A stretch of 64,000 bases of DNA from Providencia rustigianii DSM 4541 (lineage in GTDB: Bacteria; Pseudomonadota; Gammaproteobacteria; Enterobacterales; Enterobacteriaceae): contig NZ_GG703817.1 in NCBI RefSeq assembly GCF_000156395.1, positions 443,409 through 507,408 of the forward strand, given 5' to 3'. Below the pieces are notes generated by a model, which was given only the letters and a program-made list of their open reading frames with translations, had not been told where the DNA came from and did no database searches. Position 1 is the stretch's first letter. Each line of letters begins with the position of its first letter. The position numbers were made by a program, and so were the translations under genes. This document shows, piece by piece, positions 22,948-32,936 of the stretch.

Positions 22948-22984
22948 ATCAGTCGTCACTATCGATTTGATAGGTATAATCTAA
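22948..22984 (-). promoter_or_regulatory. OxyR-like operator of ahpC
   Basis: Four tetramers at seven-base spacing read ATCA-N7-CTAT-N7-ATAG-N7-CTAA on the plus strand. The OxyR consensus is ATAG-N7-CTAT-N7-ATAG-N7-CTAT. The two middle elements are exact, the last matches 3/4 and the first 2/4. It lies 58 bases before the ahpC start codon. OxyR activates ahpCF in E. coli. Confidence 0.75.
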
Positions 22985-23074
22985 TCATTAATTTAAAATT
23001 AATAGGCCGGGCATTAAAACGCTTACTAAACTAATCAGCAAGCGTTTTATGATATATCGACAGAAATAATCTAG

Positions 23075-24202
23075 TTAAGCCATAGTGGCAATGGTTTTTC
23101 GAAAGCGCATTAAGGCAAAACTGAAGAAAACACTACCTATCACAATCAAAATAATGAATTGTGGCCAAACAATCTGGAAACCCGCCCCACGATATAAAAT
23201 GGCTTGAGCTAAGTTAACAAAATGTGTGGTAGGCATCGTCAGCATCACATCTTGAACCAGTTGCGGCATACTTTCCCTCGCCGTCATTCCCCCAGAAAGC
23301 ATATTTAGCGGTAATAAAACTAATATCATTAATAACCCAAACTGAGGCATCGACCGTGCTATCGTTCCCATAAAAATACCAATCGATGTTGTTGCAAATA
23401 GACTCAATGCGACCCCACACATAAACAATAAAATAGAGCCTTCAATCGGAACTTGTAGCAAAGTTTTAACTACCAATAACAATGAAACTCCCGAAGCAAT
23501 CAGAACCACCAATCCCATTGACCAGATTTTTGACATCATGATTTCAAAGGGTGTTAGCGGCATTACCATCAAGTGTTCGACAGTTCCATGTTCCCGCTCA
23601 CGAATCAACGCTGCTCCGGTTAATACAATGGATAACATGGTGATATTGTTGATGATCGCCATCACTGAACCGAACCATGATTGAGTTAGATTGGGGTTGA
23701 AGCGCATACGGACTTCAAGATCCACAGGTAAGCTTGTTTGACTACGATACTTCGCAAGAAATTCGTTAACTTCACCGAGGGTAATATTTTGGATATAACT
23801 GTTTCCCAAAAAAGCCTGACTCATTCGTGTTGCATCGATATTCAGTTGAATAGCAGGATGACGCCCTGCTAGGACATCACGTTGAAAATTAGGTGGAATA
23901 TCAATGGCAAAAGTATAAGCCCCGCGATCAAGTAGCCCATCAATTTGATTCGGAGTGATATCCGCAGGCGCCAAGAAATACGGTTCATAAAAACTATTAA
24001 TAATCCGGTTAGAGAGCTGAGATTTATCCTGATCAGCAATCGCAATCGGAGCATTATGTAATGAGCCAGGTGTCACTGTCGCCGAGGAATAAATAGAGAC
24101 GGTGAAAGCAAACACAATCAATGCCAGCATCGCTTTATCACGCCCTAAGCTACGTAACTCTTTTACTCCCAGATTAAAGATATTTTGTATTTTTTGGATC
24201 AT
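23075..24202 (-). CDS. yhhJ: ABC-2 type permease, YhhJ family
   Basis: A 375-residue ABC-2 permease, the same length as E. coli YhhJ. One N-terminal membrane helix (MLALIVFAFTVSIYSS) is followed by a large extracytoplasmic part (RIINSFYEPYFLAPADITPN ...) and then five hydrophobic segments from about residue 180. ALIREREHGTVEHLMVMPL is the coupling motif for ABC-2 permeases. It is the last gene of yhiI-rbbA-yhhJ, starting two bases after rbbA. The exported substrate is unknown. Confidence 0.9.
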   Translation of the reverse strand: MIQKIQNIFNLGVKELRSLGRDKAMLALIVFAFTVSIYSSATVTPGSLHNAPIAIADQDKSQLSNRIINSFYEPYFLAPADITPNQIDGLLDRGAYTFAIDIPPNFQRDVLAGRHPAIQLNIDATRMSQAFLGNSYIQNITLGEVNEFLAKYRSQTSLPVDLEVRMRFNPNLTQSWFGSVMAIINNITMLSIVLTGAALIREREHGTVEHLMVMPLTPFEIMMSKIWSMGLVVLIASGVSLLLVVKTLLQVPIEGSILLFMCGVALSLFATTSIGIFMGTIARSMPQFGLLMILVLLPLNMLSGGMTARESMPQLVQDVMLTMPTTHFVNLAQAILYRGAGFQIVWPQFIILIVIGSVFFSFALMRFRKTIATMA

Positions 24203-24204
24203 CC

Positions 24205-26961
24205 CTAAGACTCCTGTTTTTTCAGGAAATAGACACTTAATCCAATCACGATTGGAATGGTGATGACTAAGGGAATAAATGAGGTTTGCAAATCAAAGAT
24301 ACTTAATCCCTTCGAGAATATCCCTCGAGTGATCGTCAGAAAATGGGACGTTGGATATACCATTCCCACCCAACGGCCAATCCCCTCTAAAGAAGATACA
24401 GGGTCAATCATTCCTGAAAACTGCGTCGCAGGGATCAATGTGATAATTGAAGTTCCGAAAATAGCCGCAATTTGGCTTTTCATAAAGCAGGAAATCAATA
24501 GCCCCATTCCCGTAGCAATCGTGATATAGAGAAATGCCGCCAAACTCAAGGATAAGAAACTACCTTTAAACTCCACCCCAAATACGTACACAGATAAAAT
24601 GCAGAGTAAAACAAAGTTAAACATTCCCAAAATAATGTAAGGAATCTGTTTACCTAGTAAAAACTCCAATTTGGTGATCGGGGTAACATATAGATTAATT
24701 ATTGACCCTAACTCTTTTTCTCGTACCACACTTAATGCGCTAAGCATGGCTGGGATCATCATCAATAATAGAGGAATAACCGCAGGAACAATGGCAGGAA
24801 GGCTACGTACGTCCGGATTGTAACGGTAACGGGTTTCTATATCTACGGCAGGCACACTCGCAACACCGGCAGGTTGACGAGCCGCCATGGAGCTTAACCA
24901 CGCTAAATGCATAGCTTGAACATAACCACGTACCGTTTCAGCACGATTGGGCATTGCACCGTCAATCCATACCCCGAGCTTAACTTTGTTTCCTTTCGCT
25001 ATATCTCGAGCAAAATTAGGTGGAATTTCAATAGCCACCGTAATTTGCCCACTTCGCATGCCTAACTCAAGCTCTTCATAATTTTGTAGCGGAGGTTGTT
25101 CGATAAAATACCGAGATCCCGCTAAATTCAAAGTATAGCCTTGGCTCAGCCCAGTTTGGTCACGATCTAACACGGCAAAACGTAAGTTTTCAACATCCAT
25201 GCTAATCCCATATCCCATGATAAACATCAGGATCACTGTGCCGAGTAACGCTAAAGTAGAACGCACAGGGTCACGACGTAATTCCATGCCTTCCCGAATG
25301 CTATAACTAAATAGTCGACGAAAGCTAAAGCGTTTTTTTAAAGATTCTGCAGTTTGCTGTTTTAATCCAGCATCAACATGGAATTCAGGTGCACTCTCTT
25401 TTCCAGCGCCACTATCCCCAACCGCATCTTGTAAGTAGGCAATGAATGTGGCTTCTAGCGTCTCTAAACCACGTTTTTTGATCAAATTTTCTGGTGTATC
25501 ACAATCTAGTACCTTTCCTGCATGCATTAGTGAAATTCGATCGCAGCGCTCTGCTTCATTCATAAAGTGCGTTGAAATAAAAATAGTGACACCGTCACGT
25601 CTTGATAAATCGACCATCAAGTTCCAGAACATGTCCCGTGCAACAGGGTCTACCCCAGAAGTTGGTTCATCTAGTATCAACATTTCAGGCTGGTGGATAA
25701 CAGCAACAGCTAGAGAAAGCCGCTGACGGATACCTAAAGGTAAATCATCTGGCAGCGTATTTCGCACTTCTTCAAGATCGAAACGTTGGCACATTTCATC
25801 GATGCGAGGCGCTATTTTCTCTTCTGGGATATGAAAAAGTTTGGCATGTAATACAAGGTTTTGTTCAACAGTCAATTCGCTATACAGCGAAAAAGCTTGG
25901 GACATATATCCAACCCGCTTACGGGTTTCAATATCCTTTGGATCAATCTCTTGGCCAAAGAGCCATGCTTGCCCTTCACTTGCTTGCAATAAGCCCGTCA
26001 ACATTTTCATCGTCGTGGATTTACCGCAACCGTTAGAGCCTAAGAAACCAAAAATTTCTCCTTTGGGGATTTCGAAGTTAACGTGGTCGACCGCCACGAA
26101 ATTGCCAAACCGCATGGTTAAATCTTGAGCTTCAATGGCAATCACATCATCTTTGCTAGTATCCCGAGGGGGAATGATGACTTTCTGGTGACCACTGCGT
26201 TTTTCCTCAGGCAGCAAGGCAATGAATGCCGCTTCAAGATCATCACAACCAGTTTGTGCTTTTAATTCAGAGGCATGTCCTGTTGCCATGACTTTGCCAT
26301 CATCCATTGCTACAAGCCAGTCAAAGCGTTCCGCTTCTTCCATGTAGGCCGTTGCAACTAAAACACTCATATTTGTTTGCCGTTCTCGAATGCGGTCTAT
26401 GAGATCCCAAAACTGAGCACGCGATAATGGATCCACACCCGTTGTAGGTTCATCAAGTATCAGTAAATCCGGATCATGAATCAGCGCACAACATAAACCG
26501 AGTTTTTGTTTCATTCCTCCGGATAATTTACCCGCAGGTCGGTCTTTAAAAGGAGCGAGTCCTGTGCTTTCAAGCAAATCTTGAATCCGATATTCCCGCT
26601 CTTCATTCGATTGACCGAATAGTCGCCCAAAGAAATCAACGTTTTCATATACGGATAGCGTATGGTAAAGGTTTTTCCCTAAACCTTGAGGCATATACGC
26701 AATTTTTGGGCATACATTTCTGCGGTGCTCAGCATCGTGCATATCACCATTGAGTACAATAACTTGCCCTCGCTGAATCACTCTAGCTCCAGCGATCAGT
26801 GACATTAAGCTTGATTTCCCTACGCCATCTGGACCAATTAGCCCCACCATTTTTCTGGCCGGAATGGCAAGAGTGATGTCATCCAACGCACAGTTATCAC
26901 CGTAATGTTGGCTGACATGCTGTAAATCAACAATCACATCATCCATCAATTTATCGGTCAT
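24205..26961 (-). CDS. rbbA: RbbA-like double ATPase fused to ABC-2 permease
   Basis: A 918-residue protein with two ABC ATPase domains followed by a permease half (E. coli RbbA is 911). Walker A motifs are GPDGVGKSS and GSNGCGKST; signature motifs are [10 protein letters not shown] in the first domain and a degenerate [11 protein letters not shown] in the second. Both Walker B motifs read [13 protein letters not shown] / [13 protein letters not shown]. The C-terminal 350 residues form an ABC-2 permease with [21 protein letters not shown]. coli RbbA was reported to associate with ribosomes, but the layout and partners here suggest an exporter. The start overlaps yhiI by four bases. Confidence 0.92.
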   Translation of the reverse strand: MTDKLMDDVIVDLQHVSQHYGDNCALDDITLAIPARKMVGLIGPDGVGKSSLMSLIAGARVIQRGQVIVLNGDMHDAEHRRNVCPKIAYMPQGLGKNLYHTLSVYENVDFFGRLFGQSNEEREYRIQDLLESTGLAPFKDRPAGKLSGGMKQKLGLCCALIHDPDLLILDEPTTGVDPLSRAQFWDLIDRIRERQTNMSVLVATAYMEEAERFDWLVAMDDGKVMATGHASELKAQTGCDDLEAAFIALLPEEKRSGHQKVIIPPRDTSKDDVIAIEAQDLTMRFGNFVAVDHVNFEIPKGEIFGFLGSNGCGKSTTMKMLTGLLQASEGQAWLFGQEIDPKDIETRKRVGYMSQAFSLYSELTVEQNLVLHAKLFHIPEEKIAPRIDEMCQRFDLEEVRNTLPDDLPLGIRQRLSLAVAVIHQPEMLILDEPTSGVDPVARDMFWNLMVDLSRRDGVTIFISTHFMNEAERCDRISLMHAGKVLDCDTPENLIKKRGLETLEATFIAYLQDAVGDSGAGKESAPEFHVDAGLKQQTAESLKKRFSFRRLFSYSIREGMELRRDPVRSTLALLGTVILMFIMGYGISMDVENLRFAVLDRDQTGLSQGYTLNLAGSRYFIEQPPLQNYEELELGMRSGQITVAIEIPPNFARDIAKGNKVKLGVWIDGAMPNRAETVRGYVQAMHLAWLSSMAARQPAGVASVPAVDIETRYRYNPDVRSLPAIVPAVIPLLLMMIPAMLSALSVVREKELGSIINLYVTPITKLEFLLGKQIPYIILGMFNFVLLCILSVYVFGVEFKGSFLSLSLAAFLYITIATGMGLLISCFMKSQIAAIFGTSIITLIPATQFSGMIDPVSSLEGIGRWVGMVYPTSHFLTITRGIFSKGLSIFDLQTSFIPLVITIPIVIGLSVYFLKKQES

Positions 26962-28028
26962 TGTGGTAGTCTCACCTCAAGTTCTGTCGGCCAAGATTCT
27001 TGCGGGTCTAAACGAATATACGCTTTACCCGGTAAACCGGTTTTGACATATTCTAAGTGTTTTTCTAGAAGTTCAGGTGAAATGCGCGCTCGTACACGGA
27101 ACATGAGCTTTAATCGCTCGTTCTGGGTTTCAACTGTTTTAGGCGTGAATTGTGCAACACTGGCGACAAAAGTTGTCTTAGCTGGGATCACAATATGTGG
27201 AGCCGCATCAAGAATAATATGAACTTCACTACCTAAAGCCACTTTGCCCGCTTGCTCTGTTGGTAAGAAGAACGTCATATAAACATCGCTTAAATCCACC
27301 ATATTAAGTACTCGACCACCGGAGCCGAGAACTTCACCCGGTTCAGCAACTCGGTACTGAATACGGCCATTACGAGGCGCTTTTAAAATGCTATCTTCTA
27401 AATCTGCAGTAATCCGCCTTTCGGTCGCGGTGGCAGCTTCTACGCGATTTTTTGCCTGCACAATTCCCGCTTGAGCAGAATCAATGGCGGCTATTGATGC
27501 AGCGACCTGTGCTTTCGAGGCTTCTAACGCAGCTTTTGCCCCCTGCATTTGTGCCGTATCATCATCAACTTGCTGTTGAGATACTGCATTTGTTTTCACT
27601 AATACACGAGAACGGTTTAGCCTTTTTTGTGCGGCATCTAATTCAGCTTCACGCTGACGAACAACCGCTTGTGCTGCCAATTTTTCACTTTTACGTTGCA
27701 CTAATCCAGATTCAGCCGTAACTACAGCGCTAATTGCTTGACGCAATTGTGCTTGAACTTCATGAAGTTGTTCCTGTAATGCTCGGGTATCCATCCGAGC
27801 CAGCTCTTGCCCTTGCTGAACAAAATCACCTTCTTTAACTAAGATGGTATCTATTCGACCAGCAGTTTTTGTTGCGATATCAATTTCTGTCGCTTCGATT
27901 CTTCCGTTACTTTGAGCAAAACCACCAGACAAATCACTAGAATTCATACTCCAATAATAAAAGCCTCCAGCGACTATCACGAGAACCAAAATAATATAAA
28001 ACACTATTTTGCGATTATTTGTTTTCAT
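26958..28028 (-). CDS. yhiI: HlyD-family periplasmic adaptor, YhiI-like
   Basis: A 356-residue membrane-fusion protein (E. coli YhiI is 355). An N-terminal anchor ([19 protein letters not shown]) is followed by a biotinyl-lipoyl half ([23 protein letters not shown]), a long coiled-coil hairpin rich in Ala and Gln (about 90-205), and a second lipoyl half ([23 protein letters not shown]). It would link the RbbA/YhhJ pump to an outer-membrane channel. First gene of the operon. Confidence 0.92.
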   Translation of the reverse strand: MKTNNRKIVFYIILVLVIVAGGFYYWSMNSSDLSGGFAQSNGRIEATEIDIATKTAGRIDTILVKEGDFVQQGQELARMDTRALQEQLHEVQAQLRQAISAVVTAESGLVQRKSEKLAAQAVVRQREAELDAAQKRLNRSRVLVKTNAVSQQQVDDDTAQMQGAKAALEASKAQVAASIAAIDSAQAGIVQAKNRVEAATATERRITADLEDSILKAPRNGRIQYRVAEPGEVLGSGGRVLNMVDLSDVYMTFFLPTEQAGKVALGSEVHIILDAAPHIVIPAKTTFVASVAQFTPKTVETQNERLKLMFRVRARISPELLEKHLEYVKTGLPGKAYIRLDPQESWPTELEVRLPQ

Positions 28029-28531
28029 ACCATCCCTTTTCTATTTATAGAATAAATGAGTAAGTTACTGTTGTTATTTTGATTATTACCCTAAAAATTA
28101 GTCACATTACAAAATAGTTTTCACTTGAAATAAATATCACGTAAATATTTATTATTTCCCAAACGAAAGACTGTAAAAACAGCACGCAAACTCTACCTAT
28201 CTTATTATTTAATATAAGTTTATCAAAGTTTAGCTTAAGTTAAAGCACCCTGTATCACAAAAAGGCGACTCACGCTTAATTTAGAATGAAAAATGTAGAG
28301 TTGAATATAAAAAAGTAACAATAAAATCAATAACGTTATTTACCTCTATTACTTTAGTAAAAAAAACATTATTTTTCCGTTAATTTTATTTTTAATAAAT
28401 AATTAATAAAGCATTAAATCATTTTAATTTTCATTAAAAAATGCCGTTATTAGTTATCGTTTAGTTACTTTTTCAGTATTCTCAAAACCAAATGGATCTT
28501 AATCATGAATAAGCTAACCAGATAATTACTG
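28029..28531. other. intergenic AT-rich region between yhiI and the ABC-F leader
   Basis: A 500-base stretch without a convincing ORF. It must hold the leftward yhiI promoter near 28050-28100 and upstream sequence for the rightward ABC-F promoter. It is very rich in A and T with no obvious repeat. Confidence 0.6.
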
Positions 28532-28561
28532 TTGTTCTAAAACCATCCTGTTTGCTATCAT
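28532..28561 (+). promoter_or_regulatory. putative promoter of the ABC-F leader transcript
   Basis: TTGTTC at 28532-28537 and TATCAT at 28556-28561 with an 18-base spacer. A start near 28568 would give a leader of roughly 225 bases before the ABC-F coding region, long enough for the two short ORFs and the hairpins described below. Confidence 0.5.
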
Positions 28562-28610
28562 GCGGCCATTGTTCAACCAAAATAATCAAAATAAAAAGGA
28601 GGTTAATCTT

Positions 28611-28694
28611 ATGCTGTTGTGTGATCTTATTGAATACTCACACTTCTTTGGTAATCGCCAGTGCTCAGGCTTTCACAGTTTTATACTGCGATAA
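28611..28694 (+). CDS. 27-residue leader peptide upstream of the ABC-F gene
   Basis: The ORF reads MLLCDLIEYSHFFGNRQCSG then FHSFILR. Its ribosome site is the strongest in this region (AAAAAGGAGGTTAATCTT before the ATG), unlike that of the ABC-F gene itself, which is poor. The end of the ORF contains TGCTCAGGC (from 28672), the exact complement of GCCTGAGCA just past the stop, so ribosomes on this ORF would decide which RNA structure forms. A regulatory stalling or attenuation peptide is inferred. Confidence 0.6.
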   Translation: MLLCDLIEYSHFFGNRQCSGFHSFILR

Positions 28695-28760
28695 CCCTGC
28701 CTGAGCAAAGCAGCTAAAGAGTCTTTTCTCAGCTTACTGGGTTGTCGTGATGACAATACC

Positions 28761-28790
28761 ATGGCGTTGTTACGCCTAAATTTCGAGTAA
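28761..28790 (+). CDS. 9-residue second leader ORF
   Basis: ATG to TAA codes MALLRLNFE and stops three bases before the ABC-F ATG, so termination there could feed reinitiation. The ORF includes a GGCG-TTGTTA-CGCC hairpin. An overlapping alternative starts at 28750 (MTIPWRCYA). Only its location supports it. Confidence 0.35.
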   Translation: MALLRLNFE

Positions 28791-28793
28791 GCT

Positions 28794-30542
28794 ATGAGCA
28801 CATTATTATCTGTAAAATCATTAAACTACGATACATCCACCACATCACTACTTTCAGACATCAGCTTTACCCTACAGCAAGGGGATCGTATTGGGTTAAT
28901 TGGCCATAATGGCAGTGGAAAAAGTACCCTACTAAAATTATTAACGTCACAATTAACACCTAACAGTGGGTATATCACCTATGCTAATCATTGTGTAACC
29001 GCCTATATTGAGCAGCATTTGCCAATTGATGTTGCACAGTCAACACTCATCGATGTTTTACTCCAAAAACTCCCAGAGCAAGAACAAGTTTCAGAACGCT
29101 GGAGAGCTGAAGTGTTGTTATCTGAATTAGGCTTTGCTCCCCATCAATGGGCGCAATCAGCTAATGAAATTAGTGGTGGACAACATACCCGTTTGTTATT
29201 AGGACGCGCACTGATCAGCCAACCTGACCTGTTACTGCTAGATGAACCGAGTAACCATTTGGATTTACCTACCTTAATTTGGTTAGGTAATTTTTTAGGA
29301 AACTGGAAAGGAAGCTTTGTATTGGTTTCCCATGACCAATCATTACTCGATAAAGTCACCAATAGCACATGGATTTTACGTGATAAAACACTGCATTTTT
29401 ACCGTTTACCCTGCAGCTTAGCTCGACAAGCTTTAGCTGAAACCGATCGTGCAGATGAGCATCGCTATCAAGCTGAACAGAAGGAAATTGACCGTATTGC
29501 TACCAGTGCTAAGCGATTAGCTATCTGGGGGAAAGTTTATGACAATGAAGGGCTTGCCAGAAAAGCAAAGCAAATGGAAAAGCAAATTGACCGTTTGAAA
29601 GATGATCAAACAGATCTTTCTGAGGGTTATCACTGGCAGTTACAATTGAATGGTAAGTCTATTCCCGCCGATCGTGTTCTAGAATTGAATGGTACCAAAG
29701 TCACAACACCGGACGGTAACTTGCTATTTGCTAGTAAGTTTCATCAAATAAAAAGCGGTGACCGCATCGCAATTATTGGCGCAAATGGCTGTGGGAAATC
29801 CACGTTGTTACGTTTAATCTGGCAAAAATACCAAGAGAATTTGCGCAATGAAATGCACCTCAAATTTCATCCTGCAATTTCTGTGGGCTACTATGACCAG
29901 CAACTTGCTCAGTTGCATGGTGGGGATAGCCTGAGCGATGCACTACGAGATTTTGCACCATTAACCGATGAGCAGAGAAAAATGGCACTAATTAGTGCTG
30001 GTTTTGGATACTCACGGCACCAACAGAAAGTGGCAACACTGAGCGGAGGTGAACGAGCAAGGTTATTGTTTATCGGATTAAGTCTGGCTGAATATGAACT
30101 TATTCTGCTTGATGAACCGACAAACCACCTTGACCTTGAAGGTAAAGAAGCCTTAAGTGAGCAAATTTCGCAGTTCAACGGCGCATTATTGGTTGTCAGC
30201 CACGATAAATGGCTCATCGAAAATAGCTGCCAGCGTTATTGGTATATTCACAATAACCAGCTTGAAGAATATCTTAATCTTGAAGATATTTATCAACAGA
30301 TTGAGTGTCAGTCTTATTCACCACAGCAGGACTTGACTGATCTTACTGGTACAAGCCTATTTTCTAAAAAAATAGACTTCGTAGAGTTACCCTCGCACCA
30401 AGATGTATTATTAGAACAGTTGTTGATATTAGAAGATAAGCTACAAGCCGACAAACAACGTAAAGTGGCTCATCAAAAACCGTTACTTCAGCAAGAATGG
30501 ATTGATGAAATAGCTAAAATTCAATCACAGTTAGGACTTTAA
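28794..30542 (+). CDS. ABC-F family ATPase (ribosome-acting type)
   Basis: A 582-residue protein with two ABC domains and no membrane part. Walker A motifs are GHNGSGKST and GANGCGKST; signature motifs are ISGGQHTRLLLG and LSGGERARLLF; Walker B motifs are LLLLDEPSNHLDL and LILLDEPTNHLDL. The linker between the domains (about 215-290, KRLAIWGKVYDNEGLARKAK) is the P-site tRNA interaction region of ABC-F proteins. It is not an evident EttA, Uup, YbiT or YheS by length. The leader ORFs upstream recall inducible antibiotic-resistance ABC-F genes, so ribosome protection is a fair guess. Confidence 0.9.
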   Translation: MSTLLSVKSLNYDTSTTSLLSDISFTLQQGDRIGLIGHNGSGKSTLLKLLTSQLTPNSGYITYANHCVTAYIEQHLPIDVAQSTLIDVLLQKLPEQEQVSERWRAEVLLSELGFAPHQWAQSANEISGGQHTRLLLGRALISQPDLLLLDEPSNHLDLPTLIWLGNFLGNWKGSFVLVSHDQSLLDKVTNSTWILRDKTLHFYRLPCSLARQALAETDRADEHRYQAEQKEIDRIATSAKRLAIWGKVYDNEGLARKAKQMEKQIDRLKDDQTDLSEGYHWQLQLNGKSIPADRVLELNGTKVTTPDGNLLFASKFHQIKSGDRIAIIGANGCGKSTLLRLIWQKYQENLRNEMHLKFHPAISVGYYDQQLAQLHGGDSLSDALRDFAPLTDEQRKMALISAGFGYSRHQQKVATLSGGERARLLFIGLSLAEYELILLDEPTNHLDLEGKEALSEQISQFNGALLVVSHDKWLIENSCQRYWYIHNNQLEEYLNLEDIYQQIECQSYSPQQDLTDLTGTSLFSKKIDFVELPSHQDVLLEQLLILEDKLQADKQRKVAHQKPLLQQEWIDEIAKIQSQLGL

Positions 30543-30546
30543 TAAA

Positions 30547-30586
30547 TCCCCCCTCTGCTCATCAATGAGGTCAGAGGGGGATTTTT
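30547..30586 (+). terminator. terminator of the ABC-F gene
   Basis: CCCCCTCTG and CAGAGGGGG arms with a 14-base loop, then ATTTTT, four bases after the stop codon. Confidence 0.9.
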
Positions 30587-30708
30587 CTCCTGAGGCGTGT
30601 TCAGCAAAATAATTATTAATAAAGTAACGCAATGTTTTTCTGTGAGTCTAGTGATTACCCAGCATTTTAGTGGTCAATTTATGAATAACTGTTTTGCCAC
30701 TATTTAGC

Positions 30709-30909
30709 TCAAGATTTCTGTTTTTTAGCACGCTTAAAGTAAGACATAGGAACATTAGGGCAAACAACCTCTTTAAATTTCCCTTGTTTTTTTGTTGCTA
30801 ATGCTAATTTTTCTTCCGTTATTTCAGTTTGTTGAGTTTGATTCATCGATATCGTTTCTTTCATGTAAGTTTGCTCTTTTGCTTGAATAATTCGGCTTGT
30901 TTTTGCCAT
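30709..30909 (-). CDS. 66-residue basic protein coupled to the PadR gene
   Basis: A small charged protein (MAKTSRIIQAKEQTYMKETI ... VCPNVPMSYFKRAKKQKS). Its ATG begins one base after the PadR stop codon, so translation is probably coupled. It has one cysteine and no membrane segment. No family recognised. The tight link suggests a partner or target of the regulator. Confidence 0.6.
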   Translation of the reverse strand: MAKTSRIIQAKEQTYMKETISMNQTQQTEITEEKLALATKKQGKFKEVVCPNVPMSYFKRAKKQKS

Positions 30910-30910
30910 G

Positions 30911-31456
30911 TTATTTTCCTTCCCCTACTAATAGACTAGCATTTACTTGTTCAATTCGGTTAACTGCTTGGTTAATAATTTCAACTACCTTGGCAGCCTC
31001 TCCTTTTGATAGCTGTTGCAACACAATTTTATGTCTGAGTAGTGATTTAAACTTATCTACCGCAGACTCAATCTCATTTGCAAACTGATTTCCAGCCCTT
31101 AACTCTTGTGCATATTTTAGTTTAGCTTTCACTTCATTAAGAATTTCAACTTTTAGCAGCAAAAAACAACGTCCTTCCGGCGTGATCTCATAGCACTTAC
31201 GCCCTTTAGCTGTTTCCTCGCCGATTGAAATAAAACCAAGTTCTTCTAATAGCGTCAACGTAGGGTAAATCACACCAGGGCTAGGACAATATAACCCTGC
31301 CGTTGACTCACTGATTTTTTTGATCAGCTCATAACCATAATTCGCTCTATCTACGAGTAAATGCAAAATATAAATGCGCAATTGCTTTGGATTAAACATT
31401 CGCCGAACACTTTTGCCATCACATAAACAGTTTTCTACAGATTGCTTGTTTTCCAT
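30911..31456 (-). CDS. PadR-family regulator, YqjI-like
   Basis: About 181 residues from the ATG at 31456 (MENKQSVENCLCDGKSVRRM). The winged-helix domain has LRIYILHLLVDRANYGYELI and SPGVIYPTLTLLEELGFI. The C-terminal dimerising helices include VDKFKSLLRHKIVLQQLSKG and IINQAVNRIEQV, which resemble E. coli YqjI, a nickel-responsive and Fur-linked PadR protein. The YqjI His-rich N-terminus is replaced by a short CLC motif. An in-frame upstream extension would run through the operator and is unlikely. A Fur-like box and a long inverted repeat lie before it. Confidence 0.85.
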   Translation of the reverse strand: MENKQSVENCLCDGKSVRRMFNPKQLRIYILHLLVDRANYGYELIKKISESTAGLYCPSPGVIYPTLTLLEELGFISIGEETAKGRKCYEITPEGRCFLLLKVEILNEVKAKLKYAQELRAGNQFANEIESAVDKFKSLLRHKIVLQQLSKGEAAKVVEIINQAVNRIEQVNASLLVGEGK

Positions 31457-31482
31457 GACATTTCTCAGTCGTTGAGCACGGT

Positions 31483-31550
31483 AAAAACCGATATATCTAA
31501 TATCATAGAGGCTTTTTAGAAAAATGCTAGCTTTAGATATATCGGTTTTT
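31483..31550 (-). promoter_or_regulatory. 18-base perfect inverted repeat upstream of padR
   Basis: AAAAACCGATATATCTAA at 31483-31500 and its exact complement at 31533-31550, with 32 bases between. Each arm holds the self-complementary core GATATATC. The pair covers the expected padR promoter, so it is probably the regulator's own operator, with two dimers bound about five helical turns apart. Confidence 0.75.
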
Positions 31551-31561
31551 TGCAATGCGTG

Positions 31562-31580
31562 CTAATGATAATTATTACCA
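31562..31580 (-). promoter_or_regulatory. Fur-like box upstream of padR
   Basis: GCTAATGATAATTATTACC matches the 19-base Fur consensus GATAATGATAATCATTATC at 16 positions. It lies 106 bases before the padR start codon and beyond the tyrP terminator, so padR is the only gene it could serve. It suggests iron control of the regulator. Confidence 0.65.
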
Positions 31581-31646
31581 TTCAGATGGTAGCGAGAAAA
31601 TAAGTAAAAGACAGCGCAAAAAATGTTTTTAGCCGTATAAATATAA

Positions 31647-31677
31647 GAAAAAAGTCAGTTCTGGGAGAGAACTGACT
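31647..31677 (-). terminator. terminator of the tyrDC-tyrP operon
   Basis: AGTCAGTTCT and AGAACTGACT pair perfectly with a five-base loop; a run of As on the plus strand gives the T-run for leftward transcripts. It lies 30 bases past the tyrP stop. Confidence 0.88.
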
Positions 31678-31706
31678 TTCTAAGGCAAGAATATAACTCG
31701 ATTGTA

Positions 31707-32915
31707 TTAGCCTATATTCGGCAATAAATTAAATACAATCCCAAGTTGAATGGTAATCACCGCAATACCACATAAAAAAACAATGAATAATGCGGGAGTC
31801 CCTCCCAAAACTTGATACTTACGCGGATTAGCATGACGGGATTTTAATGCCATTGCGCTTGGTAATAATAATGCCAAAACAGATAAGGCGATCGCCGCAT
31901 ACCCTAAGGCCATAACAAAGCCTTTTGGATAAAATAACGCAAAGATCAGTGGAGGTAAAAATGTAATTAACCCTGTCTGGATTCGCCCTGATGCATTATC
32001 TGAACGCTTAAATAAATCAGCTAAGAAATCAAATAGCCCTAATGCCACACCAAGAAATGATGTCGCCAGAGCCAAACTCATAAACATTTGGGCGACAAAC
32101 TCGGTTTGACTGGATTGTGCCACTTTTTTGATGGCATCAAGTAAACCATTTAGCCCCGCATTTTCCGCAAGAATTCCTACAAATGTATGCGTTCCTATGC
32201 TGCCTAATGTGGCTATCTGCCATAAAATATAGGCAACTAATGGGATAGCACTACCTACAATAAAAATAAGGCGTAATTTTTTAACGTTTCCGCCCATATA
32301 TTTTACAATACTTGGCACACTGCCATGGAAGCCAAATGAGGTAAAAAATACCGGTATCGCCGCTAAAATAAGTATTTTTTCTGTTGGTGATGATAATAAA
32401 TTAACCTGTTCTACATGGGGTAACATTAATGCCAAAATAATCACTAAAAATATGATTTTTGCTGCAAACAAAATACGGTTAATAAAGTCCACCGACGAGG
32501 TACCAAAGCACACAACACCACCGCCAATAACAGTAAAAATGACAATTCCTAACCAATCTGCCATTTCAACAGAAAAACTGCCCTTTAAGTTTGACGTAAT
32601 AATTTCACCAGCACCCGTTACATACGCTGCCGTTAGTGCATACATTAGAAACATCATACTGAAGCCTGTAATGAATTTACCTCCAGCCCCTAAATAACGT
32701 TGAGCAACGCTCCCAATGCCCGTTTCATGAGATTCATGTTGATAAACCTCAACAAGTAATAATGCGGTGTAGCACATCAAAGCCCATAGCCCTAATAGCA
32801 TCGCCAAACTAACCATAAAACCATTGCCAGCAGCAGCAATCGGCATCGCTAACATTCCTGCACCAATCGTAGTACCTGCAACAATAAAAACACTACCAAA
32901 TGTACGATTTTTCAT
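31707..32915 (-). CDS. tyrP: tyrosine transporter TyrP
   Basis: A 402-residue aromatic amino acid permease of the HAAAP family (E. coli TyrP is 403). It shows the family start [20 protein letters not shown] and about eleven membrane helices, including [18 protein letters not shown]. It follows the tyrosine decarboxylase gene after 21 bases and would import tyrosine or exchange it for tyramine. Exchange is known for Gram-positive TyrP partners of TyrDC, and is inferred here. Confidence 0.93.
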   Translation of the reverse strand: MKNRTFGSVFIVAGTTIGAGMLAMPIAAAGNGFMVSLAMLLGLWALMCYTALLLVEVYQHESHETGIGSVAQRYLGAGGKFITGFSMMFLMYALTAAYVTGAGEIITSNLKGSFSVEMADWLGIVIFTVIGGGVVCFGTSSVDFINRILFAAKIIFLVIILALMLPHVEQVNLLSSPTEKILILAAIPVFFTSFGFHGSVPSIVKYMGGNVKKLRLIFIVGSAIPLVAYILWQIATLGSIGTHTFVGILAENAGLNGLLDAIKKVAQSSQTEFVAQMFMSLALATSFLGVALGLFDFLADLFKRSDNASGRIQTGLITFLPPLIFALFYPKGFVMALGYAAIALSVLALLLPSAMALKSRHANPRKYQVLGGTPALFIVFLCGIAVITIQLGIVFNLLPNIG

Positions 32916-32936
32916 ATTGAGATCCTAGCCAATCAA

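Noticed and set aside
31457-31555. N-terminal extension of the PadR protein
   Set aside because: It would be coded by the operator inverted repeat itself and has no family likeness.
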